Below, in pieces: positions 42,096 through 50,793 of a stretch of 64,000 bases of DNA. The DNA comes from RUG714 sp964623515 (lineage in GTDB: Bacteria > Bacillota > Clostridia > Oscillospirales > Acutalibacteraceae): contig CAZURV010000002.1 in the NCBI GenBank assembly GCA_964623515.1, positions 62,001 through 126,000 of the forward strand, given 5' to 3'. A model generated the notes under the pieces. That model was not told the DNA's origin, did not search any database, and was given only the letters and a program-made list of their open reading frames with translations. The translations under genes were made by a program, and so were the position numbers. Position 1 is the first letter of the stretch; every line of letters starts with the position of its first letter.

Positions 42096-43583
42096 ATGGC
42101 AGAAAAGAAAAAAAACTTGCTTCGCATTTTAGGTGTAGCAACCGCTGGATTTACGGGTTACAGTGCTTACAAGGCTTCAAAATTTATTCCCGAAAAGAAA
42201 CATTACGGCAAAAATATCCCTGCCAAAATAAATGCGGATCGCTGTGCCGCCCACTTATCCGAGGCTATAAAAATAAAAACCGTTTCGCATACTGATGATA
42301 GCAAAACCGACTGGAACGAATTTAATAAATTCCATAAGTTCCTCGAATCTTCCTATCCGCTGTTTCATAAAAATCTTTCAAAGGAAGTTGTCGGAAAAGC
42401 AAGCCTTCTGTACAAATGGGAGGGAACAAACCCCGCGCTTAAACCAATGGCCATGCTTTCGCATATGGACGTTGTGCCTGTTCCCGAAGGAACCGAAACC
42501 GAATGGAGGCATCCTGCCTTTGACGGCTTCAACGACGGCGAATTTATCTGGGGCCGCGGTTCTCTGGATATGAAAAATCATCTCATATGCGTTATGGAAG
42601 CCGCCGAAACTATGCTTGAAGAAGGATTCCGCCCCGAAAGAACAATTTACTTTTGTTTCGGACACAATGAAGAAATCGCCGATCCGAATAATTCCGGAGC
42701 CGCCGAAATCGTAAAAACTTTAAAGTCACGGGGAATTTATCTTGACAGCTGTCTTGACGAGGGCGGCGCTCTGTTGCGGGCCGACATCCCCGGGGTTATA
42801 AAAGACAAATACATTATGGGTATCGGCATTGCCGAAAAGGGCTACTGCGACTATAAAATTACGGTTCGCGGCAAAGGCGGACATTCAAGTCAGGCTCCCA
42901 AGCACAATCTGCTCGGCAAAACTGCAAATGTCATCCGTGATTTAGAAGCGCATCAGTTTAAATCCCGATTCCTCCCGCAGGTTGAAGCGATGTTCACGGA
43001 AGTTTGCAAGAATATGACGTTCCCTGCAAGGATGCTTACCTGCCACTTTCAAGCGCTTAAACCTCTTGCTTTGAAAGTTATGGAAAATTTCGGCGTTTCG
43101 GCCTGTTTTATCAGAACGACTACCGGCGTTTCCATGTGTGAGGGGAGTCCCATGGCCAACGTTCTTCCGGAGAAATCAAGCGTAACGGTAAATTTTCGCC
43201 CGCTTCAGGGAGAAAACAGCGCCGATGTTGCAAAACACATACGCAAAGCGGTAAGATATAAGGACGCTGAAATTGAATTATTGAAAGCAAAAGAGCCTTC
43301 CCGTTTTTCACCCTGTGATTCACACGCATTCAAGGTAATTGAAGAAGTATGCAATCAGATGAATCCGGGAAAATGCATCGTTGTTCCGTATATCGTTATG
43401 GGCGAAACGGACGCATATCATTATGAAGAAATATGCACCAACGTGCTCAGGTTTGCACCGTTTAAAGTTACGGTAAAACTTATATCAACCTGTCATGCCG
43501 TTAATGAACGCGTTCCGGTTTCCGTGCTGGGCGAAAGTGTTGAATTTTTCAAAAAATATATGGAAAAAGCATCTAAAGCTTGA
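42096..43583 (+). CDS. M20-family metallopeptidase / amidohydrolase
   Basis: 495 residues. MLSHMDVVPV (metal His-Asp), WGRGSLDMKNHL (bridging Asp) and CFGHNEEI (catalytic Glu pair) are the M20 signature, with the dimerisation domain around GHSSQAPKHN. Length and the HMDVVPVPEGTETEW pattern resemble carboxypeptidase-S / PM20D1-like members. Start ATG with AAAGGATG upstream. The N-terminus has a short hydrophobic stretch (GVATAGFTGYSAYKAS) that might anchor it. Substrate unknown. Confidence 0.88.
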   Translation: MAEKKKNLLRILGVATAGFTGYSAYKASKFIPEKKHYGKNIPAKINADRCAAHLSEAIKIKTVSHTDDSKTDWNEFNKFHKFLESSYPLFHKNLSKEVVGKASLLYKWEGTNPALKPMAMLSHMDVVPVPEGTETEWRHPAFDGFNDGEFIWGRGSLDMKNHLICVMEAAETMLEEGFRPERTIYFCFGHNEEIADPNNSGAAEIVKTLKSRGIYLDSCLDEGGALLRADIPGVIKDKYIMGIGIAEKGYCDYKITVRGKGGHSSQAPKHNLLGKTANVIRDLEAHQFKSRFLPQVEAMFTEVCKNMTFPARMLTCHFQALKPLALKVMENFGVSACFIRTTTGVSMCEGSPMANVLPEKSSVTVNFRPLQGENSADVAKHIRKAVRYKDAEIELLKAKEPSRFSPCDSHAFKVIEEVCNQMNPGKCIVVPYIVMGETDAYHYEEICTNVLRFAPFKVTVKLISTCHAVNERVPVSVLGESVEFFKKYMEKASKA

Positions 43584-43672
43584 TTAACTAAATACCCCCT
43601 GTTTTACAAGGCATAGAAGAAGGTGCAATATACCGAGAAGGTAGTTTTTTAATATTTTTGCGGGTGATACTG

Positions 43673-44797
43673 ATGAAACAAAGATTATGCAGCAGCGATA
43701 AATGCAAAAGCTGTCTTGCATGCAGAGGAAAATGTCCGGAAAATGCAATCCTGCTTGAACCGGACGAAAAAGGATTTAAAAAGCCTTATATTGACGAAAG
43801 CAAATGTACGAATTGCGGTAAATGCACGCGCGTCTGCCCGGTAATCAACCAAACCAAAAAATACGACTGCACACATGAAGTTTATGCTTCCTGGAGCGAA
43901 GACCCGGAAATTGTGCTCAATTCAAATTCCGGTGGTGTTTTTGAAGGTCTTGCAAAAATCATGATTGAAAACTGTGGCAAGGTTTACGGAGCCGCTTTCA
44001 ACGATAAGAATGAAGTTGTGCACATAGCGGTTGACAACATAAAAGACATTGATAAAATCATCCGTAAAAAATACGTTCAATCTGATATGACAGGCGTTTA
44101 CAGAGCCATTGATAAAGCGCTTAGAGAAAAAAGCTCCGTTCTGTTTTACGGTGTTCCCTGCCTGTGCGCAGGAGTCAGAAATTTCGTAGGCTACAACGAA
44201 AATTTGCTGGTTGTCGATATGCTGTGTACCGGCAGACCTTCGCCGAAACTTTTCAAAAGCTATCTCGCTTATGTAAGCAAGGGCAGGACGCCTGTAAATA
44301 TAAATTTTACGGACAAAACTTTAGGCTGGAAAACTTACAGTATGAAAATTGATTTTTCAGACGGTTCTCAGTACTGTAAAAGTATGTACGCAGATCCTTT
44401 TCTTCTCGGAATCCACAGGAATTATATGATGCGCAACAGCTGTTATGATTGCAATTATGCGGGTTCTAAGCGAGTAAGCGATATAACGCTTGCCAACTTT
44501 TACGGGGTGCACGGTAAAAATATGGAGGAACGCGGCGTAACGCTTGTTACCGCAAACACTCCCCTCGGCAGTTCTTATCTGAGCCTTCTGGAAGATTATA
44601 AGTTTGTTGAAAAAGAATTTGATGAAGCGGTGCTTTCCAATCTTTCGCTTACAAGTCCTGCCCAAATGCCTGAAGATAACGAAGATTTCTGGAACGATTT
44701 TAAAACACTGCCGCCGGAGCAATTCTGGCAAAGCAAATATTTCGCAGAGGAGAAAAAGAGTCTGTTCGCAACCATTCTGCACAGATTCGGATGGTAA
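43673..44797 (+). CDS. Coenzyme F420 hydrogenase/dehydrogenase beta-subunit-like Fe-S protein
   Basis: 374 residues. Two ferredoxin-type [4Fe-4S] motifs at the N-terminus: CKSCLACRGKCP and CTNCGKCTRVCP. They are followed by the FrhB N- and C-terminal domains (NSNSGGVFEGLAKIM, KYVQSDMTGVYRAID, VLFYGVPCLCAGVRNF, DMLCTGRPSPKLFKSYLAYV). Homologues in gut Firmicutes often sit in polysaccharide clusters near pyruvyltransferases, but no such neighbour is seen. Probably a flavin/Fe-S oxidoreductase; substrate unknown. ATG 43673 has GGGTGAT six bases upstream; a TTG at 43658 is less likely. Confidence 0.85.
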   Translation: MKQRLCSSDKCKSCLACRGKCPENAILLEPDEKGFKKPYIDESKCTNCGKCTRVCPVINQTKKYDCTHEVYASWSEDPEIVLNSNSGGVFEGLAKIMIENCGKVYGAAFNDKNEVVHIAVDNIKDIDKIIRKKYVQSDMTGVYRAIDKALREKSSVLFYGVPCLCAGVRNFVGYNENLLVVDMLCTGRPSPKLFKSYLAYVSKGRTPVNINFTDKTLGWKTYSMKIDFSDGSQYCKSMYADPFLLGIHRNYMMRNSCYDCNYAGSKRVSDITLANFYGVHGKNMEERGVTLVTANTPLGSSYLSLLEDYKFVEKEFDEAVLSNLSLTSPAQMPEDNEDFWNDFKTLPPEQFWQSKYFAEEKKSLFATILHRFGW

Positions 44798-44799
44798 AT

Positions 44800-45942
44800 A
44801 TGACAAAAAGACTGTTTGACGAAAACGCTTACATAAAAAACTTCAAAGCACACGTATTAAGCTGTGTCCGCTCGGAAAAAGGCTGGGCGACCGTGCTTGA
44901 CCAAACTGCTTTCTTTCCAGAAGGCGGCGGACAAGATGGAGACACCGGCTTTATTGCAGGAGTCCGTATAACAGATACGCAGGAAAAAAACGGAATTGTC
45001 GTTCATTTCGCAGAAAAAGAGATTCCCGCTACGGAAGTGGAGTGCTCAATCGATTGGGAACAACGCTTTTCACGTATGCAAAATCATTCGGGGGAACATA
45101 TTGTTTCCGGGCTTGTTCACAAAAAGTTTGGTTACGATAACGTAAGCTTCCGCCTTACAGATGAAGAAACGCTGTTTCGATTCAGCGGATTGCTTTCCGA
45201 AGAAGACACGGATATGATAGAAAAAGAAGCAAACAAAGCCGTCTTCTCAAATGCGGAAATTATATGCGAATATCCATCAAAGGAAGTTTTGAAAAATCTT
45301 GATTACCGTTCAAAGCTGGATTTAGCCGACGGCATCAGAATCGTAACAATCAAAGGATACGACGTATGCGCCTGCTGTGCGCCTCACGTTTCGAGAACAG
45401 GTGAAATCGGACTTATCAAAATTATAGATCGTTTTAACGAAAAAGGCGGCACAAGTCTCCGAATCCGATGCGGGTTTTCCGCGCTGGAGGATTATAAAAA
45501 GCGCTTTAACAGTGTGCTGGAAATCTCGCGCTCTCTTTCCGCAAAACAGTTTGAGGTACAAAACGCAGTTGAGCACCTGAAAGAAGAAAATTCGGCGCTT
45601 TCCGCAGAAGCTGCAACGCTGACCGAAACCCTTTTGGATAATCTCGCACAGTCTGTTTCGAAAACAGACGGCAACATCGCCGTACTTACCGAGTTAACAG
45701 GCAACAACCTCAGAAAGTTTGCAGATAAATGCAAAAATAAATGCACCGGCGTTTTCGTTGCGCTCAGCGGAGATGATGACAACGGGTACAGATACGTTCT
45801 CGTTTCCGGGAACGGTGATATAAAGGAAACCGCCGCAAAAGCCAATCAGGCGCTTAACGGCCGCGGAGGTGGACGAGGTGCTATGGCACAAGGAAAATAC
45901 AGCGCGTCGCTAGAAGAAATCAAACGATATTTCGAACAATAA
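44800..45942 (+). CDS. Alanyl-tRNA editing protein, AlaX-L type with DHHA1 domain
   Basis: 380 residues. Trans-editing of mischarged Ser- or Gly-tRNA-Ala. Zn-binding HxxxH is NHSGEHIVSG, the later Cys-x3-His is CACCAPHVSRTGEIG; DQTAFFPEGGGQDGD is the editing-domain entry. A coiled-coil-like helix and the C-terminal DHHA1 domain end in GRGGGRGAMAQGKY. ATG 44800 is used because GGATGG precedes it; ATG 44791, overlapping the previous gene, is the alternative. It may be translationally coupled to the Fe-S protein gene. Confidence 0.88.
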   Translation: MTKRLFDENAYIKNFKAHVLSCVRSEKGWATVLDQTAFFPEGGGQDGDTGFIAGVRITDTQEKNGIVVHFAEKEIPATEVECSIDWEQRFSRMQNHSGEHIVSGLVHKKFGYDNVSFRLTDEETLFRFSGLLSEEDTDMIEKEANKAVFSNAEIICEYPSKEVLKNLDYRSKLDLADGIRIVTIKGYDVCACCAPHVSRTGEIGLIKIIDRFNEKGGTSLRIRCGFSALEDYKKRFNSVLEISRSLSAKQFEVQNAVEHLKEENSALSAEAATLTETLLDNLAQSVSKTDGNIAVLTELTGNNLRKFADKCKNKCTGVFVALSGDDDNGYRYVLVSGNGDIKETAAKANQALNGRGGGRGAMAQGKYSASLEEIKRYFEQ

Positions 45943-46040
45943 AGAAAAGTTAGGCACACAGAGATATTGCCGCTGCGCGGTAACCCGCCTGTCGGCTCAT
46001 TCTCTTCATTTAAATCAAATCAATTATTGGAGGCGAAATT

Positions 46041-46502
46041 ATGGAAGATAAAAAACAGTTCCGCACATACGCGGACAGGCTTTGGTATAAATTTATGATT
46101 TATGTTCAGCTAATCCTTATTGAGTTGTCGTCTTTGGCAGGAGGAATCTTGCTTGTTACCGGGCTGAACTATGCAGATCGGGCGGATGACATTTACGTTA
46201 TATATCCTAAGTTGCAAACCCTCGATATAATCTTTGGCATCGTTATGTTTTTAGTCGGCACTTTTGCCGTCCTTGTTCACATTCAGACTGCAGGACTTAA
46301 AAAAAGCGCGCTGGTTATGTTCTGCGTTCTTGCCGGGCTGAATTTATCAGCAAATGTAATTTATCCGGCGGCGGCAGGTGGAATCGCAGGCAGCAGTGCG
46401 TTTAATGCAGTTATTATTATTTCCGCCCTTTTAACGGCACTTCTTTTTGCCGCAGATATCATTTTCTTTATCAGAAACAGGGATTGCTTTACTAACCGAT
46501 AA
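46041..46502 (+). CDS. Small membrane protein of unknown function
   Basis: 153 residues with four hydrophobic helices: FMIYVQLILIELSSLAGGIL, LDIIFGIVMFLVGTFAVLVH, ALVMFCVLAGLNLSANVIYP and AVIIISALLTALLFAADIIF. Positive residues flank helices as expected for a membrane protein. No family recognised. GGAGG precedes the ATG. It stands alone and ends 30 bp before a bidirectional terminator. Confidence 0.8.
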   Translation: MEDKKQFRTYADRLWYKFMIYVQLILIELSSLAGGILLVTGLNYADRADDIYVIYPKLQTLDIIFGIVMFLVGTFAVLVHIQTAGLKKSALVMFCVLAGLNLSANVIYPAAAGGIAGSSAFNAVIIISALLTALLFAADIIFFIRNRDCFTNR

Positions 46503-46530
46503 AAATTAAACGGCTCACTATATAAAAAGA

Positions 46531-46571
46531 AAAAGAACCTGATTTGTTCACATTGCAAATCAGGTTCTTTT
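46531..46571. terminator. Bidirectional terminator between the small membrane protein gene and serS
   Basis: AAAAGAACCTGATTTG (46531-46546) pairs perfectly with CAAATCAGGTTCTTTT (46556-46571), a 16-bp stem, 9-base loop, with A/T-runs on both sides. Convergent genes share it. Confidence 0.9.
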
Positions 46572-46582
46572 CTATCTATAAA

Positions 46583-47854
46583 CTATTTTATAACATCCGT
46601 GCCCATATAAGGAACTAGTACTTCGGGCACAGTAACGCTGCCATCGGCATTCTGATAATTCTCAAGAATAGCCGCAACCGTTCTTCCTACTGCAACGCCT
46701 GAACCGTTAAGGGTATGAACGAACTGCGCTTTTTCGCCCTTTTCACTGCGAAATCTAATTGCCGCGCGCCTTGCCTGGAAATCTTCAAAATTTGAACAAG
46801 AGGAAATCTCAACATATCGTTCGTAAGACGGCATCCATACTTCAATATCATATGTTTTCGCACTTGAAAAACCTATATCCCCTGTTGAAAGCGCAACCAC
46901 ACGGTAAGGCAGATCCAATAGCTGAAGAACTTTTTCGGCGTCTTTTGTCAGTTTTTCAAGCTCTTCATAACTCGTTTCCGGTTTTACAAATTTTACCAAT
47001 TCCACCTTGTTAAACTGATGCTGTCGTATAAGTCCCCTTGTATCTCTGCCTGCCGACCCGGCCTCTGCGCGGAAACATGCGGAATATGCGCAGTACTTAA
47101 TTGGAAGCTTGTCCCCGTCCAGGATTTCATCGCGGTGCATATTTGTAACAGGAACCTCAGCCGTAGGAATAAGGAAATAATCCATATTTTTTATGCTGAA
47201 AGCGTCTTCTTCAAATTTCGGAAGCTGTCCCGTGCCGGTCATGGATGCCCGGTTAACCATATACGGCGGAAAGATTTCCATATATCCGTTTTCGGTATGC
47301 GTGTTTAAAAAGAAATTATAAATGCTTCTTTCCAGCTTAGCGCCCCATCCTTTGAGAAAATGAAAGCGCGCGCCCGTTACCTTTGCCGCCGTTTCAGGAT
47401 CAAGAATCCCAAGTTCTTTTCCCAAATCCCAGTGCGCTTTCGGTTCAAAATCAAATTGTTTCGGCTCGCCCCATTTTCTGATTTCAACGTTGTCACTGTC
47501 GTCTTTACCGATTGGCGTGGTAGGACTCGGTATATTCGGAATGCCGAGAATCAGGGTTTTCTGCTGTGCCTCAACATCCGCAATCTGTGCGTCAAGCGTT
47601 TTTACTTCTGCTTTTATCTCGTTCATCTTTGCAAGGATTCCCGAAACGTTCCCGCCTTCCTTTTTTATCTTCGGTATTTCCTTTGATGCCGCATTCTGTG
47701 CCGCCTTAAGCGCATCTGCGCGTGAGGAAAGCGCTCTCCTTTTTTCATCACACGCAAGCACTTCGTCAATGATTGTATCCATGTTTTTATTGCGGGTTCT
47801 CATCGCCTGCTTTACCGCTTCGGGATTCTGCCTGATAAGTTTTATATCTAACAT
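46583..47854 (-). CDS. serS: Seryl-tRNA synthetase
   Basis: 423 residues. N-terminal coiled-coil tRNA-binding arm (residues 30-110), class II motifs FRAEAGSAGRDTRGLIRQHQFNKVE and LNGSGVAVGRTVAAILENY; PTAEVPVTN is the serine/ATP site. Its ATG directly follows the parB stop codon, with AGGAGA inside the end of parB. It ends the origin-proximal minus-strand run. Confidence 0.97.
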   Translation of the reverse strand: MLDIKLIRQNPEAVKQAMRTRNKNMDTIIDEVLACDEKRRALSSRADALKAAQNAASKEIPKIKKEGGNVSGILAKMNEIKAEVKTLDAQIADVEAQQKTLILGIPNIPSPTTPIGKDDSDNVEIRKWGEPKQFDFEPKAHWDLGKELGILDPETAAKVTGARFHFLKGWGAKLERSIYNFFLNTHTENGYMEIFPPYMVNRASMTGTGQLPKFEEDAFSIKNMDYFLIPTAEVPVTNMHRDEILDGDKLPIKYCAYSACFRAEAGSAGRDTRGLIRQHQFNKVELVKFVKPETSYEELEKLTKDAEKVLQLLDLPYRVVALSTGDIGFSSAKTYDIEVWMPSYERYVEISSCSNFEDFQARRAAIRFRSEKGEKAQFVHTLNGSGVAVGRTVAAILENYQNADGSVTVPEVLVPYMGTDVIK

Positions 47855-48721
47855 TTATTTTGCATCTCCTAATATATTCGCAATTTCTTTCAAATCTTCT
47901 TTATTATAGTACTCAATCTCAAGCGTTCCTTTTCCCTTTCCGTTAAAAACTTTAACTTTCCTGCCGAGCGCCTCGGTAAGCGCAAGCTCCACTTCGTCAT
48001 AAAATGAATCGCGCTTTTTTGTCCTTGTCTGCACAGGCGGCAACCCTTCTTTGTCGCTACGCTTAGCCATTCTCTCAACTTCACGGACGGATACATCATT
48101 CTCCGCAATAAACTTCGCTGCGTCTATCATCTTTTTTTTATCTTTGAACGCAAGCAAAGCCCTCGCATGCCCTGCGGAAATCTTGCCTTTACGTGTAAGT
48201 TCTTTAACCTCGGACGGAAGATGAATGAGCCGGAGTGAATTTGCCACCGCCGGTCTAGAACATCCTATCCTTTCCGCCGCCTGATCCTGCGTAAGTCCGT
48301 ATTCGTCAATCAACGCCTGTATTCCGTATGCCGTTTCAATCGGGTTAAGATCTTCCCTCTGTAAATTCTCAATCAGCGCAATTTCTTTTTTTTCTTTTTC
48401 GGTAAGCTGCCTTACCACAACGGGAACTTCGATTAACCCCGCTATCCGGCTCGCGCGCCATCTTCTTTCGCCGGCGACCAGCTGATACCTGCCGTTTGAA
48501 AGCGGACTTACAAGTATTGGCTGAAGCAATCCGTGCTCCTCAATGCTTTTGGCAAGCTCCATAAGCTTGTCTTCATCAAAAAGTTTACGAGGCTGATCGG
48601 GATTCGGTTCGATTTCCGTTAAACGAAGCGTCTGCACCTCATCATCCGCTCCAAAAGCCGTGCTGTTATCTGCAAAAAGCGCGTCAAGTCCCTTCCCTAA
48701 ACCACCTTTGTTTTTAGCCAC
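47855..48721 (-). CDS. parB: Chromosome partitioning protein ParB (Spo0J)
   Basis: 288 residues. CTP-dependent clamp that loads at parS. N-terminal GLGKGLDALF, GERRWRASRIAGL (CTP-binding box) and EIALIENLQREDLNPIETA; HTH LTQDQAAERIGCSRPAVANSLRL; C-terminal dimer domain. Partner ParA is encoded 11 bp upstream, and two parS sites lie close by (49580, 51165). Confidence 0.96.
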   Translation of the reverse strand: MAKNKGGLGKGLDALFADNSTAFGADDEVQTLRLTEIEPNPDQPRKLFDEDKLMELAKSIEEHGLLQPILVSPLSNGRYQLVAGERRWRASRIAGLIEVPVVVRQLTEKEKKEIALIENLQREDLNPIETAYGIQALIDEYGLTQDQAAERIGCSRPAVANSLRLIHLPSEVKELTRKGKISAGHARALLAFKDKKKMIDAAKFIAENDVSVREVERMAKRSDKEGLPPVQTRTKKRDSFYDEVELALTEALGRKVKVFNGKGKGTLEIEYYNKEDLKEIANILGDAK

Positions 48722-48732
48722 TTTTCGTTCTC

Positions 48733-49497
48733 CTATCTGTTGTTTTTCAAAAATTCAGCCGCCAGCTGGTCATACATAATCGCACCTCTTGAAGTACTGT
48801 CATAATACCGCACCGGTTCCCCGAAGCTTGGTGCTTCGGATAAACGCACATTCCTCGGTATCACAGTTGTAAAAACCTTTCCGGGAAAATAGCGTTTAAC
48901 CTCTTCCTCCACCTGCGATGTTAGTTTCAATCTGCCGTCATACATCGTCAAAAGCACGCCTTCAAGTCCAAGATGTTCATTATATCTCCGCTTTACCTTT
49001 CTCACCGTTGACATAAGCTGTGAAAGGCCTTCAAGTGCATAATATTCGCATTGTATCGGCACGAGCAACGTGTCTGCTGCAACGAGAGCATTCAGCGTAA
49101 TAATGCCGAGAGACGGAGGACAATCAAGAAAGATATAGTCAAACAATCCGTCCGCATAAGCAAGCGCTTTTTTCAGCCGAGTTTCACGGTTTTCTATATC
49201 TACAAGTTCAATTTCCGCGCCTGCCAGATTCATGTTTGCAGGGAGCACCCAAACATTTTTATATTCCGTTTTAACAGCTATCTCTTTTGCGGAGACTTCG
49301 CCTATCAGCATATCATAAGTGGATTTTTCCGTTTCCCGCTTATTTATGCCAAAACCACTTGTTGCATTCCCTTGCGGGTCAATATCCGCAAGAAGGACTT
49401 TCTTTCCTTTCGCACCCACGGAAGCGGCAAGATTCACTGCGGATGTAGTTTTGCCTACACCACCTTTTTGATTTACAATCGCAACAATTTTCCCCAT
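48733..49497 (-). CDS. parA: Chromosome partitioning ATPase ParA (Soj)
   Basis: 254 residues. Deviant Walker A KGGVGKTTSAVNLAA, then DIDPQGNATSG and DYIFLDCPPSLGIITLNAL. Small-type ParA without an N-terminal HTH, as in chromosomal Soj. Transcribed with parB and probably serS. A parS site lies 80 bp upstream of the start, so ParB binding could affect its promoter. Confidence 0.96.
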   Translation of the reverse strand: MGKIVAIVNQKGGVGKTTSAVNLAASVGAKGKKVLLADIDPQGNATSGFGINKRETEKSTYDMLIGEVSAKEIAVKTEYKNVWVLPANMNLAGAEIELVDIENRETRLKKALAYADGLFDYIFLDCPPSLGIITLNALVAADTLLVPIQCEYYALEGLSQLMSTVRKVKRRYNEHLGLEGVLLTMYDGRLKLTSQVEEEVKRYFPGKVFTTVIPRNVRLSEAPSFGEPVRYYDSTSRGAIMYDQLAAEFLKNNR

Positions 49498-49579
49498 TCT
49501 TTTTCCTTTTCTGTCCGATATATACTATTATACATGTTATGATACAGAATTATAAACCATATGACGCTAAATTTCAATA

Positions 49580-49595
49580 AGTTTCACGTGAAACT
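49580..49595. promoter_or_regulatory. parS site (parA upstream)
   Basis: AGTTTCACGTGAAACT is a perfect 16-bp palindrome matching the parS consensus TGTTTCACGTGAAACA except at the outer base on each side. Confidence 0.85.
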
Positions 49596-49647
49596 TATTT
49601 AGAAATTATCAGATGTTTTTTGTTGAAGATTACGGTTAAATATGTAT

Positions 49648-49676
49648 TGACAAAATGCCAACCACAAAATATAGTG
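49648..49676 (+). promoter_or_regulatory. Strong promoter reading into the parA-rsmG structured region
   Basis: TTGACA (49648-49653), 17 bp, TATAGT (49671-49676) on the plus strand, opposite to the flanking genes. No ORF follows, which suggests a non-coding transcript. Confidence 0.65.
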
Positions 49677-49682
49677 AATTTC

Positions 49683-49965
49683 CCAATAAAAAGAAGTTTC
49701 TGCCTCAACGGGCCTTTTTTCGGCAATAACACGAAAAATGCAGGAACAAAAGCTCCTGCATTTTCCGTGTTATTGGGGGTGTGAGAAGAAAAGTATAATC
49801 CTGTGTTTAAAAGAGAAACACAGAAATTATCGAGATAAGCAGTTCCGGGGCTTGTAACAGAACCCCTCAGCTGCTTCTTGCTGATTTTTCCGTTATTTTA
49901 GGAGGTTGCCTGTTTTTTCAGGCAATATGCCCTGACTGCAAAGCAACCCAGTCACAGCACAAAAC
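49683..49965 (+). ncRNA. Candidate structured non-coding RNA, unknown class
   Basis: The region holds a chain of helices. (1) 49724-49775: CAATAACACG/CGTGTTATTG plus AAAATGCAGGA/TCCTGCATTTT, 21 pairs with one mismatch. (2) 49801-49823: CTGTGTTT/AAACACAG. (3) 49837-49876: AAGCAG/CTGCTT outside and GGGG/CCCC inside around CTTGTAACAGAA. (4) A possible H-type pseudoknot: GGTTGC (49904) with GCAACC (49943) and TGACTG (49933) with CAGTCA (49949), competing with a local CCTG/CAGG hairpin. Helices also exist in the complement, so strand is inferred from the promoter at 49648. tmRNA, SRP, RNase P and 6S hallmarks were not found. Confidence 0.5.
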
Positions 49966-49973
49966 TTTTTTGG

Positions 49974-50006
49974 AAAAATCAACCGCAGTCATTTCTGACT
50001 ACGGTT
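49974..50006 (-). terminator. Intrinsic terminator after rsmG
   Basis: Minus strand: AACCGTAGTCA pairs with TGACTGCGGTT (one T-G pair) around GAAA, followed by GATTTTT. It ends the mnmG-rsmG transcript. Confidence 0.8.
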
Positions 50007-50085
50007 ACATTTTATCACTCCGCAACGCGCTTGTCCACAATGTTTCATCGACACGGTCCGCGCTGTTGTGCGCTACTTTCCTGTT

Positions 50086-50793
50086 TTATAAAGGTTTTTT
50101 TAAAATAACTGACGAAGCGCGTGGATATTTTGATGAAATATGCGATATTTTTTTTATCAGAATTATACTTCGTGCGCTTCCGTCGGGAAGAGAAAAAGAA
50201 AAAATATGCTCTGTTTTCCCTCCGAGCAAATGCAAAGCGTTTTTTGCTTCACGCAGTTCCGCTTCGGCTTCTTTTCCCTTCATTGAAACAAAATAGCCAC
50301 CCGGTTTTACAAACGGAAGCGTATATTCGCACAATGTTCTCAAAGGTGCAACCGCACGCGCAATCGCATAATCAAATATTTCTCTATACTCATTTTTTGT
50401 CGCTTCCTCCGCACGCAAATGAAGTATTGTTCCGTTCAATCCTAATTCTTCAAGTGCCGCTTCAATAAATACAAGCTTTTTTCTTGTTGAATCAAGAAAC
50501 GTTATATTTAAATCATTTCTTGCAATCAGCATCGGCAGAGACGGAAAGCCGGCTCCGCACCCAACATCAATAATGCTTGCTCCCTGCGGAAAATCAATAT
50601 ATTTCAAAACGCTCAAACTGTCAAATAAATGCTTCTGTGCAACGGCTTCCGGTTCCGTTATTGCAGTTAAATTGATTTTTTCATTCCACTGCAAAAGGAT
50701 TTCGACAAGCCGATTGAGCTTATCAAACGTTTCCGTATTTAATTTTACTCCGTATTTTTTAAGATAACTGCTCGGTGAATCTTGTTGCATCAT
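50086..50793 (-). CDS. rsmG: 16S rRNA (guanine-527-N7) methyltransferase RsmG
   Basis: 235 residues. SAM-binding IIDVGCGAGFPSLPM, NLTAITEPEAVAQKHLFDSL and YAIARAVAPLRTLCEY are the family blocks. It overlaps the mnmG stop by 4 bp and belongs to the mnmE-mnmG-rsmG set usual at Firmicutes origins. Confidence 0.96.
   Translation of the reverse strand: MMQQDSPSSYLKKYGVKLNTETFDKLNRLVEILLQWNEKINLTAITEPEAVAQKHLFDSLSVLKYIDFPQGASIIDVGCGAGFPSLPMLIARNDLNITFLDSTRKKLVFIEAALEELGLNGTILHLRAEEATKNEYREIFDYAIARAVAPLRTLCEYTLPFVKPGGYFVSMKGKEAEAELREAKNALHLLGGKTEHIFSFSLPDGSARSIILIKKISHISSKYPRASSVILKKPL

Noticed and set aside
49683..49965. 6S RNA, SRP RNA or tmRNA
   Set aside because: No large central bubble with closing stem, no SRP GGAAG core and no tmRNA tRNA-like ends; kept as an unknown structured element.
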